Shown here: positions 48,584 to 60,052 of the stretch, piece by piece
Layout: every line of letters starts with the position of its first letter
How positions within the stretch are numbered: position 1 is the first letter of the stretch
Origin: Voacanga thouarsii
Taxonomy: Eukaryota > Streptophyta > Magnoliopsida > Gentianales > Apocynaceae
DNA length: 64,000 bases
Reading direction: 5' to 3'
Assembly: GCA_026120185.1 (NCBI GenBank)
Contig: JANUWF010002421.1
Location: forward strand, 1,364,001-1,428,000
Notes under the pieces: model-generated
Told to the model about the DNA's origin: nothing
What the model saw: the letters and a program-made list of their open reading frames with translations, nothing else
The model's database searches: none
Position numbers and translations under genes: made by a program

Positions 48584-49080
48584 CTAATCCTCATCAGAAC
48601 CCTCATCATCAGCCTCATATAACCAACCCCCAGTGTTCTCGGAAAAATCTACCCCATCCCTGCTAGCAAATCCCTCCATGGGTTCCCTCCCAGGGTGCCT
48701 AGAACTCTCCCCGGGTTCCCTTCGGCTGGAAGAAGGAAGGAAAGAAGACCTAGGCGGAGACTCATAGTCTATCTCCCTCGGGTCATCACTATTTGCTGCT
48801 AAGTCCACTTCGGGATTAGGAGGGTGGGGTTGAGGCTCCACTATCATCACTTCATCCTCACTGTCAGAGCTTATGCTATCACCGGGATTGGAGGTGGCTC
48901 AAGGATCTGGACCTCGTCCTCACTGCTATCCTCCATAAGGTCAATCTCATCATCACTGTTATCCACCATAGGGACAACTGGATGAGGGGCAGGCTGGGGA
49001 ACTGGAAGGTCCTCCGGGTCTAGATAGTAAGGCGGGTGCCACTGCTGCCCTTTTCTTGCGGTCCTAAGCAGTCTAACCAT
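48584..49080 (-). pseudogene. Acidic, proline-rich ORF upstream of gag (ORF0)
   Basis: Between the PBS and gag, on the minus strand, an ATG at 49080 opens MVRLLRTARKGQQWHPPYYL. A Pro/Asp/Glu-rich region follows (DNSDDEIDLMEDSSEDEVQI). A one-base frameshift near 48890 moves to the frame that continues SISSDSEDEVMIVEPQP and ends GGWLYEADDEGSDED at the stop at 48584. It would be about 165 residues, with a basic N-terminus and repeated S/D/E clusters joined by proline. I recognise no family. Typical chromoviruses have gag as the first ORF. The C-terminal match in unit C (36434-36484) argues it was translated. It could alternatively be a regulatory leader peptide or a decayed N-terminal extension of gag. 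Confidence 0.55.
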
Positions 49081-49165
49081 CCTACAACATCAACAAGATA
49101 GGTTAGGTGAAGATTTAAACTTAAATCAATAGAATATATATCATCAATATTTGCTTATAACCTAG

Positions 49166-49177
49166 GCTTTGATACCA
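49166..49177 (-). promoter_or_regulatory. Element A primer binding site (tRNA-iMet)
   Basis: Minus-strand TGGTATCAAAGC differs at one base from TGGTATCAGAGC, the complement of initiator tRNA-Met. It lies two bases from the 5' LTR end. Confidence 0.88.
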
Positions 49178-51532
49178 CTTGTAACACCCCGCTACCTAGG
49201 CCCGCCAGGGCCGGGGATTTCGCCCCGTCCAAAGGACAAGAGGTGTTTATAACTAGGTCATACAAATAAAATAGCGGAAATAAATGATACTTGAACTTAA
49301 ATATTTATTACATCTCAAAATAAATATCTATCCAAAATAAATTCGAGAATACCAAAAACAAATCCATAATAAAAATTCATCCACTCTAATCTCTCCATAG
49401 CTTTACACAAACATAAATCATCATAAATCTTCCAAAGTGGGCATAATCTAGCTACTCATCTCCACAGCAGGACCGACATGAAAACATGGTAAAAAGGTGA
49501 TGAGACAGAAATCTCAGTAAGTCCATGAGTGTTTATGTGTTAGGTGAAAACATTTCGTGGATGCAAAGTATAAAATTTCTTATAAGAGATCACTGGTAAG
49601 CAATAAACATCCGTAAAAAACAAGAGTGGTGTTTTGGCATTTCTAGCCATACATAATTTATAAAACCAACCACTCGAAAGAAAGGATTACGGGTTACCAT
49701 ACGTTGGGCCCCATAACCGAATAGTCAGCATGCCACACTTTGTGCATACCGCCGGTCAGAATGCCACACTTTGTGCAGACTGACAAAAGTAGGTGATCGG
49801 CCTACTGGGCAAGATACTCCTCCTTCTCTAAACCTAAACAACAACCGGGTGTCCATTCCGGCATAACACAGTCACTTGACTAAAGAGAACATTGCTAGCT
49901 CGGACCAGCACGACCTACTGGACTGACGTCCTATCCAGGAAGGACTCACCCCTCAGAGGTGGCAACCTACTGAGAGACTTACTCTAACCCCTCAAAGACT
50001 AGTCCTAGTAGTCCACCCTTATTGAGTACTCAATGTAACGTATCCCACTTGGGAAAAATGAACAAACACAGTTCCACTTGAACATGGCAAATAATGGGTT
50101 TCCAAAATCCTTGTCAAAAACAGTTTAAAAAAGAGTCTTGAGTTTGAGTAAATCTGGTTGATAAATTTCAAATAACTCATTTGACGAAAATAAAACAGGA
50201 GACAACCCTCAATTGTCTTTACAAAAATGAGTGTCCATGCACTCTACATTTGGCTTGCCATAATTAAACATTTTTCAACAATCAGGTTTTATGCAGGAGC
50301 TTACCTGATTCTTGCTCACAACAACAATGTCTCCAACAGCTGACCTAACCCCACATGGGCAAATACAAATCACAATCAATTCTAAGCCACAATCCGCTTT
50401 CTCAATTTTAAATCAACTCATCTTACTACAACCATGATCCTAGTGTCCCAAGCTTTAAGGCCAAACAATACATAAATAGGTTTGTAGGTTGAGCCTAATT
50501 TGATATTTAAAATAATTAATGGTTTAGGAAATATTTTCTAATAAGTTGAAAGTTTAAATATTGCTAAGGAAAATTTAGAGTTTATTTGCTCAAGAGTCCT
50601 AGGTAGTAGTAAGTAAAATAATGATTTAATAATAGTTTAGTTGTCAGAAAATAATTGGTTGCTAAAACTAGTTGAGATTAAATTTAATGAGTCTTGCTTG
50701 GAAAATAATAAGTAAACTTTTAAAAAGGGATTTGATTTAATAAATATTTTACTAATTATAATTATTTCCATAAAAGGCTTCAATTAATTTCTTTATTTTA
50801 AATAATATTTATTTATTTTATTTTCTAGCAAAATTATTATTTATTTGACCAAAATATCCTTTATGTATATAATAATCCAAATCTACCCTTCCAAGGGTTT
50901 TTCTGACATTTACTACGAAAACTTTATATCATTAAATATTTTATTTATGAAATAAAATTAGTTTAGGGACAACTAGATCATGGTCAAATTTCTATGGCTT
51001 ACCACAATCAAGAACATATGAAATCCTTCCATTCATCAAATCATCCAAATCATGCACATAAGCATACATCTAAATTTATTAAGATATGATCTAACCTCTA
51101 CTAGCATACATATGATCATGGCTTCAATAATCTAACATGCATATAAATCCTATTCACCAATGGTGACATAATCTCTAGCATGCTTTATCTCAAATACTTC
51201 ATGCATCAAACCTCAAATCATCACACAATCAACCAAGATAATCCTTCCGTGCATAAATCACATCTCCATCACAATCATACACATATTCATGCTTCAATCT
51301 CAATAATACATACTCAAATCCTATCACCATCTACCCACTATCAACATCATCCTAGAGACATGACTCTAGAGTTTAAAAGAAGGATTGAAGGGACTTACTT
51401 AATCGATGAATGCTTTGAAGGAGTTTAGAATAGATCTCAACTCCTTGATGCCTAACTTTGTCCAAGGGAGATGGCGAAAACATGGACATGGGGAAAAGGA
51501 GCCATCTGGCCAAGAGAGGGAGGTTTCCGGCC

Positions 51533-51534
<2 letters not shown>

Positions 51535-51576
<42 letters not shown>

Positions 51577-51598
51577 GAAACTATTTGCATGTTTATAC
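51535..51598 (-). promoter_or_regulatory. Candidate promoter of element A: TATA-like box and expanded GA/CT tract
   Basis: Minus-strand GTATAAAC (51598-51591) is followed about 20 bases downstream by (CT)18. This is the LTR that would drive element A. Confidence 0.5.
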
Positions 51599-53209
51599 AC
51601 ATAGGTTCTCATTAGAGATTAAGATTGGAAGAGATGAAGTTGTTTGAATAAATTTACCTTAAAGGTGTTCTTGTCCTTCACAGAAATTCCTGGTTTTGAT
51701 CTGAAGTAGCAAGATGATTTGTGGAGTTTGATGTGAAGAATGGGGTTGATGGAGTCACGGCAGTGAGTAGGTCAAATCTGGAAGTTTTAGAGAGGATTTG
51801 AAATGGTTTGGAGGGGTATTAGGTGAAGGAAAGAGGTAGGTGTTCTGGTTGTAATGTGTGTGTTCTTGGAGGTTGAGAGAATTCGAGAGATTGGATTTGT
51901 GTAGCTGCCGAAATTCTGTGAGAACTAGGGCTGGCCGAATTTCTGTAGGGTTTAGGAAGTTGTTTCTCTGATTTGGAAGGAAAAAGGAAAGGTTAGTTGT
52001 TACAATCCTTGAAGAATATTTTTAGGAAATGAATTTGGAAACTAAATATTCCAAGAATATCTTGATTGTTGGAGAGCTTTAGAAGTCTGCCATAGCCGAC
52101 TGTTTGAGCAGAATTTCGGTAGGATTAATGTTTGGTTTATGGAAGCTTATGGTGGGCGAAAGTAGGGTGCTCAATGGTGAAAAAGAAGTCTGGTTATTTG
52201 GGGAATGCATTATGGAAAGTTGCTAAACCAAGGTGGCTGGAATTTTGGAAATCAATCAAGCAAAATTGCAAGGATTTGTTGGAGAGATTTTTTGGACAGC
52301 CATTGCTGAATTTCGTGCAGAAGCATAAGGGGAAAAATGGAGCTCTATTACTGGAGGTTTAAGGAAGGTTTATGCAGAACAAGGGTGGTGTTTCGGCTAG
52401 AAGAAGATTAGGAAATAAAGCTGGAAAATTTTCCTGCATTGAATTTCGCTGGGCAGAAATTTTCTGGACAGATTTTCAGCTACCATTTCCAGCCAACTTG
52501 CAGAGAGTTTGAAGCGGAATTTCAGGGGTATTCAAGGCTGGTTTCTAGCCTTCTTCATGGAGGAAAAACATGGCTAAGGTGCTGCACAAAATCTGGAAGA
52601 AAACAGCTTGGTTTTGGACTCTCAAAGTGGCGATTTGTACAGGAATTTTTCCTGTTGTTGCTCCAGCTTTGAGCAGTCTGAAAATGGCCAAGAAATTCAG
52701 ATTGCAAACTGAACCTAAAGACCATTTTTCTGCCGGCATTTGGGAGGGAATGTTAGCTAAGAAACTCGACACTTTCAAGGAACAATAAGCTGGAAAATTT
52801 CGGCTCATTCCAAGAAGGAAGATGAACTAGCTAGAGTGAATTTTCAGCAAGCTCACTAGAGGGATTTTTTTTCCTCTTGGAATTTCCCACAACTCTTCCA
52901 CATTTTTCAGACCATAAGAAGTCTTTTACTAAGACATTTTGATCCTACAAGATCACAGCACTTTACTGAAATTTCTGGAAAGAAAATGGCTAGAATCACT
53001 TGACTAAACTAATGAGTTGAGAATTAAGGAAAATCAAAGATCAAGGGAAAATGAATTCTCTTTAGGAAATTCGAGTAGGGTAAGGGAGTAGAATGAGGTT
53101 ACTCCTAACATGTCTCTCTTAGGACATCATCCCTATCTTACTCCAAGCTCATAAGGCCAAAATTATTCTTCCCCAAGCAAAAAATAAAATTTAATCAAGC
53201 TAAAGTTTC

Positions 53210-53276
53210 TATGATGGAATTCGAACCCAAGACCTCAAGAATTGATTCCAAAGCTCTAACCACTAAACCAGAACAA
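53210..53276 (-). repeat. tRNA-like module in element A 5' LTR
   Basis: A box TGGTTTAGTGGTTAGAG (53270-53254) and B box GGGTTCGAATTCC (53228-53216) on the minus strand, 247 bases from the LTR start. Confidence 0.62.
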
Positions 53277-54460
53277 TTCTTGTTGTTACTTCCACTAGAA
53301 GTTTAATTCCTATTTAATCCTCATGCTATCTTCCTATTTTCACCTCATGCAAAAATTACCATTTTGCTATTCTCACTTAATACTCACCAACAAGGCTTCG
53401 AGACAATAAAACTCAATCCAAAGCACATAAAAATCATATAAAAATATATTAAATCATAAGGTATGATATGCATCCGAACCCCCTTACTCTAAGGTTGGTT
53501 TTGACTGGGGTTTCACATTTCTCCTCCATAAAGAAGGCTGGAAACTGGCATTGAAAGACTTCTGAAATCCCCTTAAACTCTTCTGCAAAATAGACTGAAC
53601 AATGGCATAAAATCTGCCCATAAATTCTTTCCAACTTGCGAAAATCACTGGACAGAATTTTCTAGCTTTGTTTTCCATTCCAGCCCTGGCCGAAACATCA
53701 CCTTTCTTTTGCACAAACCTTTCTTAAACAGCCATGAACTGAACTGCATTGTCTTCCCCAAGCTTCTTCACGAAAATATCTCTAACAAATACTGCAATCA
53801 TGCCTTGATTGAATACCAAAATTCCAACAATATTAATTTAGCAACCTTCCATAAAATGTCCCTCAAACAGCCAGACCTTTCCTTCACCATTGCACTCCTT
53901 CCTTTTAGCCACCATTAACCTTCTTTACTCAGCTTTCATCTAGCCAAAAACACCGATCAAATAGCCAGCCATCACAGCTTTCAAAAGCTCTCCATTGATC
54001 AAGATATTCTCAACATATTTTGTTTCCAAATTTGATTCACTAAATTATTCTTTTAGTATTTCAACAACCAGCCTTTCCTTTTCCTATCAAATCAGAAAAT
54101 TCAATTTCCAAAGCTCCTTAAAGAGTTCAGCCAACCCTAACCCCTAAGAATTTCGACAGCTTCAACCAAAACTCTCTCCATTCTCTTCAACCTTCAAGCA
54201 CACATAGAACACCAAGAACACATACTCCTTCTTTCGCCTAATACCTCTCCAAACCACTTCAATCTTCTTTCAAAAATTCCAGATTTCATCTACTCACTTT
54301 CGTGAGTCCATCCATACCATTTTTAACATCAAACTCCAAAATTCAACTTGCTCTTTTGGATCAAAAAAATCAGAATTTTTGTGAAGGCTCAAGAACACCT
54401 TCAAGGTAGGCTTGTTCAATCAACTTCATCTTCACTAATCTTTGGTCTCTAATGAATATG

Positions 54461-54492
54461 TATATGAATAAACATGCTAATGGACTTTCTTC

Positions 54493-54536
<44 letters not shown>
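54461..54536 (+). promoter_or_regulatory. Candidate promoter of the solo LTR
   Basis: TATATGAATAAAC (54461 onward) is followed by a TTCTTCTC run and (CT)18 at 54501-54536, as in the sister LTRs. Confidence 0.45.
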
Positions 54537-54539
<3 letters not shown>

Positions 54540-56877
54540 TCGAATGACTTCTTTACAATGGCCATGCTTTCTTCATCTCCCTTGGATGGATTTAGATTTC
54601 TAGGAGTTGAGATCCATTCGAAACTCCTTCAAGGTACTCATCAATCAAGTAAGTCTCTTCAACCATCTTTTTAGGCTCTAGATTCATGTCTATAGGATGA
54701 TATTGGAAGGAGATGGGCTATGAGTATGGTTTAAGCATGTATTATTGTGATGAGTTGAGTTTGAAATATGAATGAATGTGTGTATATGATGGAGTTGGGG
54801 TTGATGCATATGATGATTTATCTTGGATGATATTATGATGTTTTAGGGTTTAATGCATGTCTCTATGCTGAGAGTGGTATATGTGATCAAGCATGTTAGA
54901 GATTATATCACCATTGGTGAATAGGATTTATATTCAAGTATGATTGTTGAAGCCATGATTATGTTTATGCTAGTAAAGGTTGGATCATACCTTGATAAAT
55001 TTAGATCTATACTTTTATTCATGATTTGGATGATTTGATGAGTTGGAGGGAGTATATGTTCATGATTGTGGTTAGCAATAGGAATATGATTATGATCTAA
55101 TTGTCCCTAAGCTAATTTTATTCCTTCAATAAAATATTTAATATTATGATATTTGCTAGTAATTTTGAAAAAACCATAGGAAGGGTATATTTGGATTATT
55201 ATATATATAATAAGGATATTTTAGTCAAATAAATAATAGCTTTTGCTAGAAAAATAAAATATATAGATATTATATAAAATGATAAAGCCTTTTATGAAAA
55301 TAATCGTATCAAGTAAAATATTTATTATTAAAATTTAATTATTATCTTTTAACTGAAACCTATTAAAATTTATTTATTATCTTTCAATCAAGACTCATTA
55401 AACTTTATTTTCAACTAATTTTAATTATCAATTATTTTCCAGCAATTAATTATTAATAAATTATTATTTTACCTAATACCACCTAGGACCCTTCATCAAA
55501 TAAACTCTAAATTATTTTAGCAAGATTTAACCCTTCAATTTATTGGTACTTATTTCCCAAAACACTAATTATTTTAAATATCAAAATTAACCTTGGCTTA
55601 TAAACCTTTTTATTTATTATTTGGCCTTAAAGCTTGGGACACTAGAATCATGGTTGTAGTAGTGAGTTGAGTTAGTTTTATTTGTGAAAGTGGATTTTGG
55701 CTTGAGTTTGATTGTGGTTTGTATTTACCCCATGCGGGGTTAGGTCAGCTGTTGGAGACCTTTATTGTGAGCAAGGATCAAGTAAGCTCCTACATAAAAC
55801 CTGTTTGATGCAAAAATGATTTTTTTTAATGGCAAGCCAAATGTAGAATGCAAGGACACTCATTTCTATAAAGGCAATTGAGGATTGACTCCTTTCTTAT
55901 TTTAGTCAAACAAATTATTTGGAAATCAATGAGTAGATTTACTCAAACTTAAAACTCTTTCTAAAATTAATTTTGACAAAGACTTTGGAAATCCTTAATT
56001 GTCATTTTTAAGTGGAACTATATTTTGTTCATTTTTTTACCCAAGTGGGATAAGTTACGTTGAGTATTCAATATGGGTAGGCTAGTAGTACTAGTTTTGA
56101 AGAGCAAGAGTGAGTCTTTTGGTAGCAGGCCACCTCCAGAAGATGAACTCAACTTAGAGGAACGTCAGTACTACTTAGTCATGTCGGTCCGAGCTAGCAG
56201 TTTTTATTTCAGCCAAGTGACTGTGCTTTGCCAAAATGGACATCTGGTTGTTGTTTGGGTATAGAGAATGAGGAGTATCTTGCCTGGTAGGCCAATCACC
56301 TACCTTTTGTCAGTCTGCACAAAGTGTCGGCATTCTGACCAGTTATGGGGCCCAACGTGTGGTAACCCATAATCATTTCTTTTGAGTGGTTGATTTTATT
56401 GTACCTTTATGGTTGAAAAAGCCAAAACGCCACTCTTGATTTTGACTGTGGTTTATTGCTTGCCAGTATTTCTCTGATAAAGATTTTATGCTCTGCATTC
56501 ACGAACTATTTTCACTGGACACTCAAAGCACGCATGGACTTACTGAGATTTTTGTCTCATCACCCTTTTACCATGATTTCAGGTCGATCCTGCTGTGGGG
56601 ATGAGTAGCTAGTGTTATCTGCTTTGGAAGAGAATTTTGTCATTTATTTTTATGTATTGCTTTGGAGAGTTGAGAGTGGATAATCTTTATTATGGATTCA
56701 TTTTTTTTGGAATTCTTGGATTTAATCTTGGATTTATCCTTGGGTTGTAATAAATTTTAAGTTAAGTATTATTTTTATTCCGCTATTTTATTTGTGTGAC
56801 CTAGTTATAAAAACCCCTTGTCCTTTGGATGAGGCGACATCCCCGGCTCTAGTGGGCCTAGGTAGCGGGGTGTTACA

Positions 56878-57780
56878 TTCCCTGTGGAACTCACTTCTCT
56901 ACCTCCCAGTCGAGAAGTTGAGTTCACCGTTGACCTAGTTCTAGGAGCGGAACCGGTGTCCCGGACTCCATATTAGATGGCACCACTGGAGCTGAAAGAA
57001 CTGAAGGAGCAGCTAGAAGAGTTGGTGAGGCAAGGCTACATCAGACCTAGCACATCACCCTGGGGAGCACCTATGCTGTTTGTGAAGAAAAAGGATGGGA
57101 CTCTGAGACTGTGTATTGACTACTGGGGGTTGAACAACCTGACGATCAAGAATAAGTATCCCCTACCACTGATTGATGAGCTGTTTGACCAGTTGCAAGG
57201 ATCTAGTTGTTACTCCAAACTAGATTTGAGGCAAGGATACTATCAAGTGAGGATAAAATGAGAGAATATCCCTAAGACGGCATTCAATACAAATATGGTA
57301 ACTATGAGTTCGTGGAAATGCTATTCGGGGTAACCAATGCACCAGTAGTATATATGGATTTGGTGGTCTTCATCAACGACATACTCATTTACTTCAAAAG
57401 CCCGGATGATCATGCAAAACATTTGAAGCTGGTATTGGAGAAACTAAGAGAGCACAAGCTTTTCACCAAGTTTAGCAAGTGTGAGTTTTTGCTGGATAGT
57501 GTGGCATTTCTTGGCCACGTGGTGACCAAGGATGGGATCAAAGTAGACCCAGCGAAGGTTGAAGCAGTTTCAGACTGGAAGCAACTGGAGAACATCACCG
57601 AGATTTGAAGCTTCTTGGGGTTATCTGGTTATTATATGAGGTTTATTAAGGGATTTTCAACACTCGCATCGCCTATGACCCGACTACTGAGAAAGGATGT
57701 ACCATTTGTTTGGAGTGAAAAATGTGAGAAGAGTTTCCAAGAGCTAAAATAGAGATTAATGACAGCACCAGTGTTGAGTC
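56878..57780 (+). pseudogene. Unit C reverse transcriptase, resumed after the solo LTR
   Basis: The protease-polymerase linker resumes in phase at the repeated TTCCC and continues into [13 protein letters not shown], with TAG at about 56972 where Arg stands in element A. Then come [34 protein letters not shown] and [13 protein letters not shown], a stop at 57259 and a frameshift near 57295. Compared with element A, about 13 codons are missing before the catalytic box ([10 protein letters not shown]). The first catalytic Asp is Asn (FIND instead of FIDD). The rest, [18 protein letters not shown] to [12 protein letters not shown], is open to 57608. The missing codons and the lost Asp each make it inactive. 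Confidence 0.88.
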
Positions 57781-58270
57781 TGCTAAAGGGAGATAAGCCT
57801 TACGCACTGTATACTGATACTTCAAAGGAATGTTTGGGAGCAGTTTTGATGTAAGACCGAAAGGTGATCGCCTATATTTCTCGGAAGTTGAGGACTCATG
57901 AAGTTAATTACCCCACGCATGATCTAGAGCTGGCCGCCATTGTGTTCATTTTAAAGAAATGGCGGCACTACCTATATGGAGCGGATTATGAAGAATTCAC
58001 TGATCACAAGAGCTTAAAGTACATTTTCACCTAGAAGGACTTAAATCTGAGACAGCGAAGATGGACGGAATTTTTGGAGAAGTACTGTTGTCCAATCAAC
58101 TATCATCCTGGAAAGGCCAACGTTGTTGCTGATGCTCTGAGCAGAAAAGTTAGCATGGCCAAGCTAAGGGTACAGGAGGTTCAAGTGGTTCAGGATGTGT
58201 TGGATAGAAGAGCGGAAGTGCAAGGGGAGAAAATTATTATTAGCAACCTAAAGTTGATACCAACCTAAGG
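57781..58270 (+). pseudogene. Unit C RNase H
   Basis: All four acidic residues are visible: [41 protein letters not shown] and VVADALSRK. Stops follow VLM (57852) and IFT (58034). Both replace Gln in frames where element A has Gln. It ends in the linker [17 protein letters not shown], as in element A. Confidence 0.86.
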
Positions 58271-59720
58271 TGGGAAATTATTGAAACTCAACAAAGTAAT
58301 AAAGAATTTCAGTTTTTCAAGGACAAAGAGCTCAAACGGCAAGGCAGTGAATTCTGGTAGGACAAAGCGGGAGTTTTGTATTTTATAGATCAATTGTATA
58401 TACCCGAAGAGCATCAATTGAAGGACAGAATTTTGGAAGAGGCGCATAAGAGCAAGTACGCTATTCATCCGGGAGAGATCAAATGTATCAAGATCTGAAA
58501 AGGGCTTATTGGTGGCCCGAAATGAAGTAGAACGTGGTTAAGTATGTCTTAATGTGTCTCAACTATCAGAAAGCAAAGCGAAGGACAAGAAGTTAACAGG
58601 ACTATTGCAACCGTTACCAGTGCTTGAATGGAAATGGGAGGAAGTGACCATGGACTTTGTTACTGGACTCCCTATGGCAAGGACCCAAAAGGACGCCATA
58701 TGGGTAGTAGTAGATCGACTAACCAAATCAGCGCAGTTTATACCAGTGAATGTAAGGGATTCCATAGAGAAGTTGGCTCAGACCTATGTGCGAGAAATAG
58801 TATGACTGTATGGAGTGCCTTCAAGTATTATGTCTGACCGAGGTTAGAGATTTACATCCCGATTTTAGGGCAAGTTTCAAGAATCGATGGGTTCTAGTTT
58901 GAAGTTCAGTATGACGGCACATCCGCAAATCGATGGACAGTCATAAAGCGTTATACATATTTTAGAGGATATGCTGAAAGCCTGTGTATTGAATTTTGGG
59001 GATAAGTGGATCGAATGTGTGCGTATGCAGAGTTATCCTACAATAACAGTTATCAAGCCTGGATTGAAATGGCTCCATATGAGGCACTGTATGGGCACAA
59101 GTGTCAGGTACCACTATACTGGAGTTGGTCAGAGGATGGCCATATAAGCAAATTTGGAGAAGTCTGTGTTCAGGAAATGTTGGATAAGGTCAAGTTAATC
59201 AAGGAAAGGTTGAAAGCGGCCTAGAGCCAACAAAAGAGCTGTGCAAACAATTGGCAGAGAGAGTTAGCATTCCAAGTGGGAGATAATGTATTCCTAAGAT
59301 TGACATCGAATAGAGGAATCTTGAAGCATCCAAAAGGTGGGAAGCTGAATCTGAGGTATTTAGGAGCGTTTTCGATAAATGAGAGAATTAGGCCGGTGGC
59401 GTATTGATTGGATTTGCCATATGGGTTGACAGGAATTCACGACGTGTTTCATGTGTCGCAGCTGAAGAAGTACAATGCCGATCCTGGACATGTTTTGAAT
59501 GAGGAGCTGTTGGTATTGCAACCCGACCTGAGCAATGTGGAGAAACCCGTGAGGATATTAGACCGAAGTATCAAGACTCTCCGGATCAAGCAGATTCTGA
59601 TGGTAAAGGTGCAGTGGGAGTATCATGGCACGTGAGATGCCACTTGGGAAATAGAAGAGTGGGTAAAGCAGAAGTATCCCGATCTGAGATAGAGGTATGC
59701 TTGAATTTCGGGGTAAAATT
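58271..59720 (+). pseudogene. Unit C integrase with chromodomain
   Basis: Zinc part is broken by frameshifts (HKSKYAIHPGEI at about 58445). The core has VTMDFVTGLPMARTQKDAIWVVVDRL (split here: VTMDFVTGLP then DAIWVVVDRL), SSIMSDRG with a following stop, and AHPQIDGQS then TAA. A frameshift near 59000 leads to AELSYNNSYQAWIEMAPYEA. Further on are FQVGDNVFLRLTSNRGIL and the chromodomain region with PVRILDRSIKTLRIK and WEIEEWVKQKYPDL (to about 59690). At least six stops. The layout matches units A and B. Confidence 0.86.
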
Positions 59721-59725
59721 CTTCT

Positions 59726-59738
59726 AAGGAGGGGAGGA
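59726..59738 (+). promoter_or_regulatory. Unit C polypurine tract
   Basis: AAGGAGGGGAGGA directly before the LTR, matching the tracts of units A and B. Confidence 0.85.
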
Positions 59739-59988
59739 TATGAAACCCCACCAAAAGCCAACCCAAGAGTAAGGGGGTCGGGATGCATATCATATTATTT
59801 TGTATGATATATATATATATATATTGAATGATTTTATGTGCTTTAGAATTATAATTTATATGCTAAAAGGCTTAGTTATACTTATTGAGTATGAGGGGTA
59901 AAAAGGTAATTTTGCTTGAAGTCAAACTAGGAAGATAGCTTGAGGATTGAATAGGAAGAATATTTGAGAGAGAAAATAAGAACAAGAG

Positions 59989-60052
59989 TTGTTGTGGTTT
60001 AGTGGTTAGAGCTTTGGAATTAATCTATAACGTCGTAAGTTCAAATCCCATC
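59989..60052 (+). repeat. tRNA-like module in unit C 3' LTR
   Basis: A box TGGTTTAGTGGTTAGAG (59995-60011) and B box AGTTCAAATCCC (60038-60049). A TTTT run at about 60060 could end Pol III transcription. Confidence 0.62.

Larger units (their letters stand above)
39418..53517 (-). mobile_element. Complete chromovirus element A (Tekay/Del-like), 14.1 kb
   Basis: It is bounded by exact target duplications TTTCT (39413-39417 and 53518-53522). The order on the minus strand is 5' LTR (53517-49180), PBS (49177-49166), acidic leader ORF, gag, protease, reverse transcriptase-RNase H, integrase, chromodomain, PPT (43733-43720) and 3' LTR (43719-39418). This is the only unit with both LTRs. The LTRs make up about 8.6 of 14.1 kb. 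In the first 300 aligned bases I count about 17 differences between the two LTRs, so the insertion is not very recent. Pol order with integrase last plus a chromodomain defines a Ty3/gypsy chromovirus. The Tekay/Del assignment is inferred. Confidence 0.92.
49180..53517 (-). mobile_element. Element A 5' LTR (4338 bases)
   Basis: Ends are TGTAACACCCC on the left and GGGTTTCACA on the right. It carries the palindrome (50022-50033), TATA-like GTATAAAC with (GA)18 (51535-51598) and the tRNA-like module (53210-53276). Open frames inside, such as 51399-51602, are translations of the GA tract and not genes. Confidence 0.93.
38460..56877 (+). mobile_element. Solo chromovirus LTR inserted in unit C pol, itself split by element A
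   Basis: It starts TGTGAAACCCC and ends GGGGTGTTACA, with exact target duplication TTCCC (38455-38459 and 56878-56882). Without element A and one TTTCT copy it is 958 + 3355 = 4313 bases, the size of the other LTRs. Nothing coding belongs to it, so it is a solo LTR from recombination between the two LTRs of a full element. It carries the tRNA-like module (38707-38772), promoter segment (54461-54536) and a one-base variant of the palindrome (56060-56071). Confidence 0.92.

Noticed and set aside
51373..51615. Three overlapping frames rich in Ser-Leu or Arg-Glu
   Set aside because: They are translations of the (GA)18 tract.
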